Origin: Seonamhaeicola sp. ML3
GTDB lineage: Bacteria; Bacteroidota; Bacteroidia; Flavobacteriales; Flavobacteriaceae
Assembly: GCF_023273855.1 (NCBI RefSeq)
Contig: NZ_CP096884.1
Span: 558,001 to 622,000 of the forward strand
Direction: 5' to 3'
Length of the DNA stretch: 64,000 nucleotides
The position numbers were made by a program, and so were the translations under genes. Position 1 is the stretch's first letter. Each line of letters begins with the position of its first letter. The notes under the pieces were generated by a model. That model saw only the letters and a program-made list of their open reading frames with translations, ran no database searches and had not been told where the DNA came from. Positions 53,524 to 63,002 of the stretch are shown here, piece by piece.

Positions 53524-54837
53524 ATGAGTAAAACTATTGCCGGTTTTTCCAAACTTTCTAAAGAACAAAAAATCGATTGGCTTGCAAATACGCATTTTGT
53601 CAACCAAAAAGAGGCCAAGGCCATACTTAAACAATATTGGAATACTAATGATAAGCTCCAAAAATTACACGATGAGTTTATTGAAAACACCATAACCAAT
53701 TATTATTTGCCGCTTGGTGTAGCACCAAACTTTCTAATAAACAACAAGCTTTACACCATACCCATGGCCATTGAGGAAAGTTCTGTTGTAGCAGCAGCAA
53801 GTAAAGCAGCTAAATTTTGGCTGGACAGAGGCGGCTTTAAAACGGAGGTTATCTCGACTACCAAAATAGGCCAGGTTCATTTCATCTATAAAGGCGATTT
53901 TAATAAGTTAGAACAGTATTTTCAACATATAAAGTCCGCTTTATTTGAGGACACCAAATCCATAACAGCCAATATGGAAAAACGTGGCGGTGGCATTCTA
54001 GATATTGAACTTAGAAATAAAACCGAAGATATCGAGAATTACTACCAGCTTCATGCTTCTTTTGAAACTCTCGATGCCATGGGAGCTAATTTCATCAATT
54101 CTTGTCTTGAACAGTTTGCTAAAACCTTTAAGGCTAATGCTCTGGAGTTTGAATTATTTACTGCCGAAGAAAAGGATATAGATATCATTATGAGTATCTT
54201 ATCTAACTATGTTCCAAATTGCATAGTGAAAGCTGAAGTTAGCTGTCACGTTGATGAACTTTCCGAAAACAACAAGATATCTGGAAAAGCCTTTGCCGAA
54301 AAATTTGTTCAAGCCGTATCGATAGCTGAAAAAGAACCTTACAGAGCTGTTACCCACAATAAGGGTATCATGAACGGTATTGATGCCGTAGTTCTTGCTA
54401 CTGGGAACGATTTTAGAGCTATTGAAGCCTGTGTACACGCGTATGCTTCTAGAAACGGACAGTATAGCAGCCTTACTCACGCTAAAATAGAAAACGATAT
54501 TTTTCGATTTTGGATTGAAATACCCCTAGCCTTAGGAACAGTAGGTGGCCTTACAAGTTTACATCCGCTCGTAAAATTAGGACTGGAACTACTAGACAAA
54601 CCTTCTGCTAAAGAACTTATGCAAATTGTTGCTGTTGCCGGACTTGCACAAAATTTCGCTGCATTGCGTTCACTTACCACGACAGGTATTCAACAAGGAC
54701 ACATGAAAATGCACCTCATGAACATCTTAAATCAATTCGAGGCTACAGATACCGAAAAAAAGAGACTGGTAGAACATTTTAAAACCAATACCGTAACACA
54801 TAGTGCCGTGGTAGAAGCTTTAAACAATCTAAGATAA
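53524..54837 (+). CDS. mvaA: Class II (degradative-type) HMG-CoA reductase
   Basis: A soluble enzyme of about 437 residues. Class II features are the N-terminal GFSKLSKEQKIDWL, LPLGVAPNF and IPMAIEESSVVAAAS segments, DAMGANFIN, the ALGTVGG nucleotide-binding stretch, and the catalytic His in GIQQGHMKMH. Despite the class name these enzymes usually serve mevalonate synthesis in Bacteroidota. The start at 53524 is fixed by a -7 element (53498-53505) just upstream; an earlier in-frame start at 53464 would precede the promoter. The GHMP kinase gene 12 bp downstream belongs to the same pathway. Confidence 0.93.
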   Translation: MSKTIAGFSKLSKEQKIDWLANTHFVNQKEAKAILKQYWNTNDKLQKLHDEFIENTITNYYLPLGVAPNFLINNKLYTIPMAIEESSVVAAASKAAKFWLDRGGFKTEVISTTKIGQVHFIYKGDFNKLEQYFQHIKSALFEDTKSITANMEKRGGGILDIELRNKTEDIENYYQLHASFETLDAMGANFINSCLEQFAKTFKANALEFELFTAEEKDIDIIMSILSNYVPNCIVKAEVSCHVDELSENNKISGKAFAEKFVQAVSIAEKEPYRAVTHNKGIMNGIDAVVLATGNDFRAIEACVHAYASRNGQYSSLTHAKIENDIFRFWIEIPLALGTVGGLTSLHPLVKLGLELLDKPSAKELMQIVAVAGLAQNFAALRSLTTTGIQQGHMKMHLMNILNQFEATDTEKKRLVEHFKTNTVTHSAVVEALNNLR

Positions 54838-54849
54838 CTTACTCGTAAT

Positions 54850-55764
54850 ATGAAGCATTATTTTAGTCACGGTAAGTTATTAATCACTGGAGAATATTTG
54901 GTTCTAGACGGGGCACAAGCCCTAGCTATTCCCACTAAATACGGACAATCTCTGGAAATAGAGACAATACCTGAATCGTCTATCTACTGGGAAAGCATAG
55001 ATTTAAATGGTTCTATTTGGTTTAAAACAGAAATAAAAATAGCTCCTAACGGAGATCTTAAATCTGCCCAAAATGATGTTGTTACCGAAAGACTGATTGA
55101 AATATTTAATGCAATTAAAACTCAAAAGCCTGACTTTTTTGGTATTGAAGGTGGTTATAGCATAAAAACAGTTCTAGATTTTCCTAAAAACTGGGGTTTA
55201 GGAACGTCCTCTACCTTAATAAACAACTTGTCTAATTGGGCAGACATTAATGCCTTTAAGTTACTAGACCTAACTTTTGGGGGCAGCGGTTATGACATTG
55301 CATGCGCCCAAAATGATGGCCCTATCATTTATAAAACGATACCGAAAGGGCAACCTGAAGTTGAAACAACACCATTTAATCCAATTTTTAAAGAGGATTT
55401 ATATTTTATTCACCTTAATAAAAAACAAAATAGCCGAGATGGCATTGCTTACTACCGGGCTCAACAAAAAGAAGCGCTTAAAGATGTTATTTTAGAGATT
55501 AATGCTATTACATCAAAAATGGTTTCTTGTCGTGATTTGAACGAATTTCAAGATTTAATGGATAAACACGAAACTATAATAGCCAACATAACCAATCAAA
55601 CTCCAGTAAAAGAACAGTTGTTTAAAGATTTCAACGGAAGCATTAAAAGTCTTGGTGCGTGGGGAGGAGATTTTATTATGGCTGCATGCGATACAAATCC
55701 AACTAATTATTTTACAAATAAAGGGTTTGAAACCATTATCCCTTACAGTGCTATGGTATTATAA
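54850..55764 (+). CDS. GYDIA-family GHMP kinase (mevalonate-pathway candidate)
   Basis: A 304-residue GHMP kinase. The start SHGKLLITGEYLVLDGAQALAIPT has the substrate-binding segment of mevalonate and phosphomevalonate kinases; GLGTSST (around residue 118) is a modified P-x3-GLGSSAA phosphate loop; and GGSGYDIACAQ contains the GYDIA signature. The C-terminal GAWGGDFIMA matches motif 3. Which mevalonate-pathway step it catalyses cannot be fixed from sequence; adjacency to HMG-CoA reductase supports the pathway. A strong bidirectional terminator follows at 55801-55837. Confidence 0.85.
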   Translation: MKHYFSHGKLLITGEYLVLDGAQALAIPTKYGQSLEIETIPESSIYWESIDLNGSIWFKTEIKIAPNGDLKSAQNDVVTERLIEIFNAIKTQKPDFFGIEGGYSIKTVLDFPKNWGLGTSSTLINNLSNWADINAFKLLDLTFGGSGYDIACAQNDGPIIYKTIPKGQPEVETTPFNPIFKEDLYFIHLNKKQNSRDGIAYYRAQQKEALKDVILEINAITSKMVSCRDLNEFQDLMDKHETIIANITNQTPVKEQLFKDFNGSIKSLGAWGGDFIMAACDTNPTNYFTNKGFETIIPYSAMVL

Positions 55765-55800
55765 GCATCTACTCTTGAACATTTTAGAAGATGCAAAAAA

Positions 55801-55837
55801 ATAAAGCCTCGTAAAAGTTACGAGGCTTTATTTTTTT
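55801..55837. terminator. Bidirectional rho-independent terminator
   Basis: Perfect 14-bp arms (55801-55814 ATAAAGCCTCGTAA and 55818-55831) with a 3-base loop, seven T after on the plus strand (55831-55837) and an A-run before (T-run on the minus strand). It ends both the HMGR/GHMP operon and the PpiD gene. Confidence 0.95.
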
Positions 55838-55855
55838 GGTTAACACCAAATAATT

Positions 55856-57979
55856 TTATTGAACCTGAGACGATGCTCTGTTATCTTCAATCTCTGCAGC
55901 AGCCTTTAGAGCATTGTATAACTTGGTTGACACCGTTCTGGATTTTTGTTGTTCAATACGGTTTGCTGCGGCTTGATAGTTATCAAGTTCTACGGCCGGA
56001 GTAACCTTTGTAACCTGAACCATATAAATCCCTTTCTCTCCAACAACAAGTCCTGAAGTCTCTCCTTCAGATAAACCAAATGCAGTCCCAACTACAAGCG
56101 GCTCTCTACCTGCTCCAGAAATGGTTGGGTTTTTCATGTTTATTGCAGATGCAGTTCTTACAGAACCACCTTCGGCAGTTGCTAAATCCTCTAAGGTAGT
56201 AGCCGATATTCTTTCTTTTATAATCTCAGCTTTCTTTTCTTTTCTGATCTTTGGTAATACAGTTGCCGTTGCATCTTCAACAGACATTAAACCTGCTTCA
56301 TTCTTAGCCACTAATTGTGCAACAACATATCCTCCAGTAACGTTGAAACGTTTTATATCACCAACTTCAGCTTCTTCTTCAAAAGCCCAACGTACAATTG
56401 GTCTTTGGTTACCAACACCAGGAATACTTTCGTCTAACGCTTTTATACCGTTAACCGGTCTAACTGTATAACTGCTTTCTTTTGCAAGAGCTTCAAAATC
56501 TTGTTTGGCAGCATCAATTTCAAACTTAGATGCATCTCTAAAGATTTTAGCTGATGTTTCTTCAGATGGTTCTATTTGTCTAGCAATAGTTCCTACCTGA
56601 ACTGCTCTCTTCTTATTTTTCTGTCCTTCAATTTCTATAATGTGAAATCCAAATACAGTTTTAACAACTCCCATATCACCAACTTTACCCTCAAATTCAA
56701 AGTCATTAAATTCAGGAACCATGGTGTTGTATGGATGCCAATCATATCGTCCTTCGTTAGCTACACTTCCTTGATCCGAGGAAAATTCTTTTACAAAATC
56801 TGGGAATTTAGATTTATTTCTCTTTAATACAGCCAATAAACTATCTGCTCTTTCTTTGGCTTGATCTTCAGTTAAAGTTACTTCAGGAGATGCACTTTGC
56901 GACCCTAAAAACGGAATTAATATGTGCCTAACTTTAGCTGAATCTGGAATGTTTTTTTCAGCGATAAGTTTAGATAACTTAAAGAAACCAGATTCTTTGT
57001 AAGGACCATAAACTTCTCCAACGCTTAAACCAAATATACTGTCTGCAACCTGAGATGGTAATCCAGATTTGAATACAAAACGCTCATTGAACTTAACATC
57101 AGATTTTAAGTTGATGTATTCTGCATCGTTTTTAACTTTAGAAAAAGCTACAATAGTATCTTTTCTTCCTGTCTCATCAACTAATTGGCCATTTAGAAAA
57201 GTCTTCAATTCATTTTCTATTGCTGCCTCGTCTTCAACAGAAGCAACTTCCTTGAATTGAACAAATCTGATATCGCGCGATTCTTCAACCTCAAAATCTT
57301 TTCTGTTATCGTTAATGTATTTTGATATATCTGACTTGGTAACTTGTACAGTACTATCTGCAATAGAAGTGTAAGGCACTTGAACATATTTAATGTCAAT
57401 CTTGTTTCCTTCTAAATTATGGTCTAGTTTACCTTCGGCCAACGTACCTGTTAAACCAGCCTTAACTAAATTAAAATAGTTTTGTTGTAAACCATTAGCT
57501 GCTAATTGTTGCTCGTAATCCACCCAACTTTTGTAGGCAGCAGCCGAAGTTGCTTTTAGATTAGAGATGTACTCATTAAGCATGTATTCATCGAATAAAC
57601 CTGCTTCGTTAGAAAACTGAGGATTGTTAGCCAAAGCTGTTTTTAACAAGTCTCTCATTTGATCTTGCTCCACAGTAATACCCAAAGCCTCGTATTCTGT
57701 TTCCAAAATGGCATTTCTAACTTCCTGTTCCCAAACCCTATTCATTACTTGTGTATTAGTAGCATTAGGACCAAGTTGTCTTTGTGCATTTTCTACTTTT
57801 TGAGTAAAATCTTCTCGCGATATCTCTTTTCCGTTTATTGTGCCAACTACACTTTGAGATTTATCTGAGAAACTTGCACTTCCATCAAAAAGACCTGATA
57901 ACACAAAAGCAAACAACGCCATTGCGATTACTAAAATTAATACTAAGGTCTTCTGTCTTATCTTGTTTAAAATTGCCAT
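55856..57979 (-). CDS. PpiD-like periplasmic peptidyl-prolyl isomerase
   Basis: A chaperone of about 707 residues anchored by one N-terminal helix (LVLILVIAMALFAFVLSGLF, residues 12-31). SurA_N-like helices follow, then a parvulin PPIase domain at about residues 340-445 (AKVRHILIPFLG; YDWHPYNTMVPEFNDFEFEGKVGDMGVVKTVFGFHIIEIEG in parts), and a second, degenerate parvulin-like region later. It assists folding of exported proteins. I chose the ATG at 57979, since MAILNKIRQKTLVLIL is the usual start; the frame continues 13 codons further. It is the last gene of the envelope cluster and ends at a strong terminator. Confidence 0.9.
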   Translation of the reverse strand: MAILNKIRQKTLVLILVIAMALFAFVLSGLFDGSASFSDKSQSVVGTINGKEISREDFTQKVENAQRQLGPNATNTQVMNRVWEQEVRNAILETEYEALGITVEQDQMRDLLKTALANNPQFSNEAGLFDEYMLNEYISNLKATSAAAYKSWVDYEQQLAANGLQQNYFNLVKAGLTGTLAEGKLDHNLEGNKIDIKYVQVPYTSIADSTVQVTKSDISKYINDNRKDFEVEESRDIRFVQFKEVASVEDEAAIENELKTFLNGQLVDETGRKDTIVAFSKVKNDAEYINLKSDVKFNERFVFKSGLPSQVADSIFGLSVGEVYGPYKESGFFKLSKLIAEKNIPDSAKVRHILIPFLGSQSASPEVTLTEDQAKERADSLLAVLKRNKSKFPDFVKEFSSDQGSVANEGRYDWHPYNTMVPEFNDFEFEGKVGDMGVVKTVFGFHIIEIEGQKNKKRAVQVGTIARQIEPSEETSAKIFRDASKFEIDAAKQDFEALAKESSYTVRPVNGIKALDESIPGVGNQRPIVRWAFEEEAEVGDIKRFNVTGGYVVAQLVAKNEAGLMSVEDATATVLPKIRKEKKAEIIKERISATTLEDLATAEGGSVRTASAINMKNPTISGAGREPLVVGTAFGLSEGETSGLVVGEKGIYMVQVTKVTPAVELDNYQAAANRIEQQKSRTVSTKLYNALKAAAEIEDNRASSQVQ

Positions 57980-58171
57980 TTTATATATGTGATTTTTAAC
58001 TTTTTCTTGAAATATCAATCAAAATAGTGCGATTGATGAAAATATCGTGCGCGAAAATACCATTTTATGTTTAATAATAAAAGTGCAATAGGGCATTAAT
58101 TGGAATAAAGAAGCGTATTGCAAACACTAAAATGATAAACACAAGAAAGATGTACGCTGGTCACAAATTAA

Positions 58172-59461
58172 TTAATTATCATTCAGCAGTTTAAGTTCTA
58201 CTAAATCTATCTTTGTATTGGAGACTTCGGTTATTTTAAACTGAAAATTCTCTATTTTGATGACGTCATCCTGACTTGGAATTTCTTCGGTAAAATTTAC
58301 AATTAGTCCACCTAAAGTCTCATAGTTTTCGCTTTCCGGTAAATTAATTTTATAGGTCTCGTTAATATAGTCTACTTCCAACCTTGCTGAAAACAAGAAA
58401 GAATCACCATCAAGAACCTGTTCTACCAAATCTACAGTATCATGTTCATCCTCTATTTCACCAAATAATTCTTCAACTATATCTTCAACAGTCATTATGC
58501 CAGATGTACCACCATATTCATCAAGAACTACAGCTATACTTCTTCGTTTTTTTGTTAGCACATTCAACACATCCTTAATTAAAACGGTTTCGGGCACGAA
58601 CTCAACCGGCATCATCATAGACCGAATATCCTTGTGCTTTTTAAATAGTTCGAAAGAGTGTACATAACCTAAAATATCATCAATACTTTCTTTGTAAACT
58701 AAAACTTTTGTTCTTCCAGTATCAGTGAAAAGTTCGCTTAGTGTCTTTATGGATTCATTTATTTCTACGGCAATAATCTCTGTTCTAGGCACCATAACTT
58801 CACGTGCCTTAACATCTGAAAACTCTAGGGCATTTTGAAATATCTGAATTTCAGAATCCACTTCATCATGCTCTTCCACAGATTCCATTTGCTCACTAAT
58901 ATAATTCCCTAATTCAACCTTAGTAAACGCCAGTTGAATTTGGTCTCCATCGGTTTTGAAAAAGGTTTTTAGAACAATATCTGAAACCCAAATAACAAAT
59001 TCTGATATCAATCCGAATAGTACATAAAAAAAGTAAGCGGGTATTGCCAAAACTTTTATGAGTGTGTTGGCATAAATCTGAAAAAACACTTTGGGTAAAA
59101 ACTCAGCAGTAATTAAAATCACAAACGTGGATATGACAGTTTGAGAAAGCAAACTTAAATCTTGTAGCAAATAATTTAAAAAACCACTATCTGTGGGCAA
59201 AAAGGATTGAAACCATTTTACCAACAAGTCGCCCATAAAAAATCCATAAATTACTAACGCTATATTGTTACCAATTAGCATAGTTGTTATGAATTTAGAA
59301 GGTCTGGCAGTGAGTTTAGAGAGGGTAGTAGCAAGAATACCTTCTTGCTTTTTTTCAATTTCTATATGAATTTTATTTGAAGACACATAAGCAATCTCCA
59401 TACCAGAAAAAAAAGCCGAAAGCACTAAAGAAAGGACAATAATTACAATATATATTGTCAT
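58172..59461 (-). CDS. CNNM/CorC-type membrane protein with CBS pair
   Basis: A 429-residue protein. Residues 1 to about 190 are a CNNM (DUF21) domain with four helices and the SAFFSGMEIAYVSSNKI opening. Two CBS domains follow (VMVPRTEIIAVEINESIKTLSELF; MPVEFVPETVLIKDVLNVLTKKRRS), then a CorC_HlyC domain (about 345-425). Such proteins are called hemolysin-like, but the likely role is Mg2+ or other divalent-metal transport or sensing. It differs from GldE, which is in the same superfamily. It lies 153 bp upstream of the coding region for PpiD and abuts the small membrane gene. Confidence 0.9.
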   Translation of the reverse strand: MTIYIVIIVLSLVLSAFFSGMEIAYVSSNKIHIEIEKKQEGILATTLSKLTARPSKFITTMLIGNNIALVIYGFFMGDLLVKWFQSFLPTDSGFLNYLLQDLSLLSQTVISTFVILITAEFLPKVFFQIYANTLIKVLAIPAYFFYVLFGLISEFVIWVSDIVLKTFFKTDGDQIQLAFTKVELGNYISEQMESVEEHDEVDSEIQIFQNALEFSDVKAREVMVPRTEIIAVEINESIKTLSELFTDTGRTKVLVYKESIDDILGYVHSFELFKKHKDIRSMMMPVEFVPETVLIKDVLNVLTKKRRSIAVVLDEYGGTSGIMTVEDIVEELFGEIEDEHDTVDLVEQVLDGDSFLFSARLEVDYINETYKINLPESENYETLGGLIVNFTEEIPSQDDVIKIENFQFKITEVSNTKIDLVELKLLNDN

Positions 59462-59656
59462 TTAGCTTTTATTATTTCTATCCTGAAATTTTTGCCGAAA
59501 CCTCCGCCTAAAGAAAAACATAAAAACAGCTAAACCTGCTAGCAAAAGATATGGATAATTAACCGCTCCAGTTTTATTGTAAGTTTCCCAAACATTGTAC
59601 AAAAAAAGTCCAGCAAAGATTAAATATGCGTATTGAAAAATACTTAAATATTTCAT
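59462..59656 (-). CDS. Small two-helix membrane protein, unknown function
   Basis: A 64-residue protein with two hydrophobic segments (residues 6-21 and 34-49) and a strongly basic tail (FRRRFRQKFQDRNNK). No family recognised. Its stop is immediately adjacent to the CNNM start, and it is on the same strand between lptC and the CNNM gene, so it is a real gene of the envelope operon rather than a chance frame. The positive tail predicts a cytoplasmic C-terminus. Confidence 0.75.
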   Translation of the reverse strand: MKYLSIFQYAYLIFAGLFLYNVWETYNKTGAVNYPYLLLAGLAVFMFFFRRRFRQKFQDRNNKS

Positions 59657-59706
59657 TTGTTTAATTTAATGTAAAGATAGTTAATTAGAGGTGAATACGG
59701 TATTGA

Positions 59707-60261
59707 TTAATCTTCTACAGAGAAAATCCCGGTAACTTCGAGTACCTCTGCATTAGAAAAACTCTTATTGGAATCGAAACCATTACCATGTATGATATCC
59801 TCACCAGAAATATAAGTTACAGGTTCGTTGGTAAATAACCATTTCCGCTTTTGGTCGAAATACAATTGTTGCGATTTTAAAACATCTCCATTGTGAGTGA
59901 TTATTTCAACGTTACCTTGTAAATCTATAATACCTGTTTTATCATACACAATTGCATAGTCTGATACTATAGTGCTCTTCTTTTTTTCTTTATCAAAAAG
60001 ATTCATAACAACACCGTCTATAAACTCATAGTAAGGAAAATGTCTATTAGTATAATTAAACATTTTTTTTCCAATTAAGTGCCTCGTAACCCTACCCGAA
60101 TCTGTATACTTTAAATTAAAGTTTTCAGCTTCTCCAATAGGTTCATTTTCTGAGATACCTAAATTTTGAACCTCGTTATAATTGTCTTTACATGAAAAAA
60201 ACATAGCCACAGTAAAAACTGTGACTATGCTTAACATATAATGTTTATAAAATTGTATCAT
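59707..60261 (-). CDS. lptC: LPS-transport periplasmic protein LptC
   Basis: A 184-residue protein with a lipoprotein-type signal (MFFSC at residues 20-24); a Met at residue 9 is an alternative start. The rest is the LptC beta-jellyroll pattern (TDSGRVTRHLIGKKMFNYTNRHFPYYEFIDGVVMNLFD in parts; AIVYDKTGIIDLQGNVEIITHNGDVLKSQQLYFDQKRKWLFTNEPVTY in parts). LptC links the LptBFG extractor to LptA in LPS transport. A lipoprotein rather than membrane-anchored form is usual in Bacteroidota. It lies 38 bp downstream of the TPR gene. Confidence 0.9.
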   Translation of the reverse strand: MIQFYKHYMLSIVTVFTVAMFFSCKDNYNEVQNLGISENEPIGEAENFNLKYTDSGRVTRHLIGKKMFNYTNRHFPYYEFIDGVVMNLFDKEKKKSTIVSDYAIVYDKTGIIDLQGNVEIITHNGDVLKSQQLYFDQKRKWLFTNEPVTYISGEDIIHGNGFDSNKSFSNAEVLEVTGIFSVED

Positions 60262-60299
60262 TTATTTTAGTTCAGACCAAGAGCTAGTCTAATCTAGTC

Positions 60300-61679
60300 T
60301 TAAATTTTTGGCACTGTAACCTGGCCTCCAATCCAACAACCAATCTTAATTACTTGACCAGAATTAGCAGCACTAAAAATATCTGCTTTTGATGGGGCTT
60401 TAGCCTTATAATTTGCAACAGACTTAGCAGCATTTTTCTTTTGTGTTGGATCAACTCTTGCTGCTTTATTGGCTTCATCAGCAGCTAACCAATATACTGC
60501 TCTTTTGTTAAACGTTGTATCTCCACAATTATTTGCACTTGCAGCATACATAGCTGCGATAGATAAATGTGGGCGACCGTTAGAAGGGTTTAACCTTAAA
60601 GCGTTTCTAAAATACGTTCTGGCCTGACCATATCTACCTTTTTTCTTAAGAATCAATCCGATATTATTCGCCAGTTTAGCCTTTTTAAAAGTATCGGTCT
60701 CTAAGTCATAAGACTCCTGAAAATATCCAATAGCCTCATTTTCCTTGTGGTTCTTGAACAATACAGTTGCAACGAAATATTTTGTATCGGCTGAAGGTGC
60801 AGTTTCATCATAAGCCTTTACCAATTGTTCGTATAAATCGCTATCAGTACACTCTTTGTGATACATTCTACTAACCGCACGTTTAAGCCAAACTGCATCA
60901 GATTTGTGAGCTTCAAAATCCTTAGTATAGAGAGGAATCAAATTATCACAATTAGCTCTAGTCCCTAACTTTTCATCAACTCCTGAAGATATCTGGTCGT
61001 AGGCTTTCAAATAACTTTCATAAAACCTTTTGTATTTACCATCTTTACTTGATAACGGAGTACCAGCTTCTTCTTTGGCAACCAATTTATTAAGCTTTTC
61101 AGAATAGTTTTTTATTTCGTCTTCAACTTTCTCAACAACATCATCGTACTTATTGAATAAATCTTTTGCTGGTTTCTTTCCTGCGTCATACAATTGTACC
61201 ATTAAAGAGAAATAAGTGTACAAACTCTTTGGATTTGTGAACGTTTTTTTATCGGCATTGTATGCTGTATCAAAACCTTCGTATAACTCTTCTGTTGTCT
61301 TATTAAGCTCTTTTTTATAGTCGTACATTAACTGACAAGCAATGGCACCATACTTCCCTTTTGGTGTTTTACTTGGGAAATATTCTGCTCTCTGTTCGTA
61401 AAGTTTTAAAAGGTCGTTAATGAACCCTATTTTTTCTGCTCCCGTTGAGTTGTCTATTTTATGGTTTAAGATTTTTTCTCCATCAACGTAAATAGCGTTG
61501 TTAAACTTCGGACATTTATTCCTTACGGCAGACCAAGGTTCAAATGCTGCATCGTAATTTTTTGCCTTTACATACTCATGGAATATTGACAATTTAGTCA
61601 TGCACTCTTCATCCTGCTGCGCAAAACCAAAACTTATCCCTACAAATAATGCAATTAAAAAAGTAATTTTCGTTTTCAT
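60300..61679 (-). CDS. Exported TPR-repeat protein
   Basis: A 459-residue protein with a Sec signal peptide (ending FGFAQ). Several TPR-like helices are visible, clearest at NEAIGYFQESYDLETDTFKKAKL and ARTYFRNALRLNPSNGRPHLSIA near residues 330-390. Between them is a charged helical region. The C-terminus (GQVIKIGCWIGGQVTVPKI) is a short beta-rich tail. No enzymatic motif is present. It is encoded between an outer-membrane protein and lptC, which suggests an envelope role such as OM protein or LPS assembly, but that is inferred only from neighbours. Confidence 0.82.
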   Translation of the reverse strand: MKTKITFLIALFVGISFGFAQQDEECMTKLSIFHEYVKAKNYDAAFEPWSAVRNKCPKFNNAIYVDGEKILNHKIDNSTGAEKIGFINDLLKLYEQRAEYFPSKTPKGKYGAIACQLMYDYKKELNKTTEELYEGFDTAYNADKKTFTNPKSLYTYFSLMVQLYDAGKKPAKDLFNKYDDVVEKVEDEIKNYSEKLNKLVAKEEAGTPLSSKDGKYKRFYESYLKAYDQISSGVDEKLGTRANCDNLIPLYTKDFEAHKSDAVWLKRAVSRMYHKECTDSDLYEQLVKAYDETAPSADTKYFVATVLFKNHKENEAIGYFQESYDLETDTFKKAKLANNIGLILKKKGRYGQARTYFRNALRLNPSNGRPHLSIAAMYAASANNCGDTTFNKRAVYWLAADEANKAARVDPTQKKNAAKSVANYKAKAPSKADIFSAANSGQVIKIGCWIGGQVTVPKI

Positions 61680-61697
61680 GATAAAATTTATACTGTG

Positions 61698-63002
61698 TTA
61701 GTTATACTTTCGTTTCTGGAACCATCTGTCGCCCAAAGATAAACTTAATTGAACGTTTATAAAATTCTCTTGTATTAAATTATTATTAGTTGTTCCTCGT
61801 TTACCTAGCTCTACTCCTAAGTTGGCATTAGATATTCCACCTCTTAATGGTAATCCTACTCCAAAAGATATGCCAAACTCTTTAATAGATTCAGAATTTA
61901 TGTTTAAACCTGTTTTTTCCATCCTTACACCTGCACGGTAAACCATTCTCTTATAATAACCATTTAAAGATCGATAGTTCGGAATATAAAATCCGCCAAT
62001 AGATAGTGTAGTGGCATCTTCGTATATCGTATTGACACTGCTGTATAGGTCATTTGTAAAATCACTGGTTTTTTGAAAGGTATAATCTGCACCTAGAAAC
62101 CAAACTCTAGGTCTTCCTATACCTAAACCAAACGACATCTTAGAAGGCATAACCAAATCTGTCTCTAAAAGCCCAGCAGATTCTAAATCCACATCGATAT
62201 TTTCACTAACAAATTCTTGTCCTGTACTACCAACAGTGGTTATTGTTGCAATAGACCGTTGGTTTTTTGATGTTAAGTCGCTTTCTGGAGTATAAGTGGT
62301 AGTTGCTTTAAGCTCCAAATTATCGGTAAGCATAGTGCTATAATATAAGCCTAGATTAAAATTCAATCCACTTAAATCAGAACGATTACTTTCTCTAGAC
62401 TGTAATTGCAAACGAACACCGTCATCATAGACATATTCTACAATACTGTTCTGAATATTACCAAAATTATAATGTGCATCTACACCAAAACTAAGCCCTT
62501 TAGCTATACGATAACCCAAACCTAAAAAAGCCTTGTTAACGCCTCCTTCTCCACGAAATCTATTCTCTATATCACCTGCTGTGTTTAACGATTCTAATTT
62601 ATATCCTACTGAGGTATAAGGAAGTAATCCTAAAGCAAAACCAAACTTACCCATTGGTATAGATAAAGCCAGATAATCGAATGTTGTTGCACTTGATGTA
62701 GCACTCCCAGTCTGAGTGTCTAAGTTTGTATTAACATAACTACCGCCAACGGTAAACTTTACAGGTCTACTCTCGTTATTCCAATCACTTATGTTTTCAG
62801 TGGCATAAGAGGCAGGGTTACGAAGGTTTACATGAATACTATCAATGTAAACACCTATTCCTCCCATACTCCTATTTTCTACTGTTCCTTTGAACTTAAG
62901 GCTACCTATACCATAAAAAGAATAAGGTGAAGCTGTCCCTTCTTGTGCATAACTTGTTACAGCTATCAACGCAATAAAAACTACTACAAGTTTTTTTATC
63001 AT
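61698..63002 (-). CDS. Outer-membrane beta-barrel protein (FadL/PorV-like)
   Basis: A 434-residue protein with a Sec signal peptide (ending SYAQ). The N-terminal SPYSFYGIGSLKFKGTVENRSMGGIGVYIDSIHVNLRNPASYA (in parts) is an OmpP1/FadL-type plug-like start, followed by alternating amphipathic strands through to SLSLGDRWFQKRKYN. The group includes PorV-like type IX secretion accessory proteins, but I cannot tell which this is. Its start overlaps the coaX stop by 4 bp. Confidence 0.82.
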   Translation of the reverse strand: MIKKLVVVFIALIAVTSYAQEGTASPYSFYGIGSLKFKGTVENRSMGGIGVYIDSIHVNLRNPASYATENISDWNNESRPVKFTVGGSYVNTNLDTQTGSATSSATTFDYLALSIPMGKFGFALGLLPYTSVGYKLESLNTAGDIENRFRGEGGVNKAFLGLGYRIAKGLSFGVDAHYNFGNIQNSIVEYVYDDGVRLQLQSRESNRSDLSGLNFNLGLYYSTMLTDNLELKATTTYTPESDLTSKNQRSIATITTVGSTGQEFVSENIDVDLESAGLLETDLVMPSKMSFGLGIGRPRVWFLGADYTFQKTSDFTNDLYSSVNTIYEDATTLSIGGFYIPNYRSLNGYYKRMVYRAGVRMEKTGLNINSESIKEFGISFGVGLPLRGGISNANLGVELGKRGTTNNNLIQENFINVQLSLSLGDRWFQKRKYN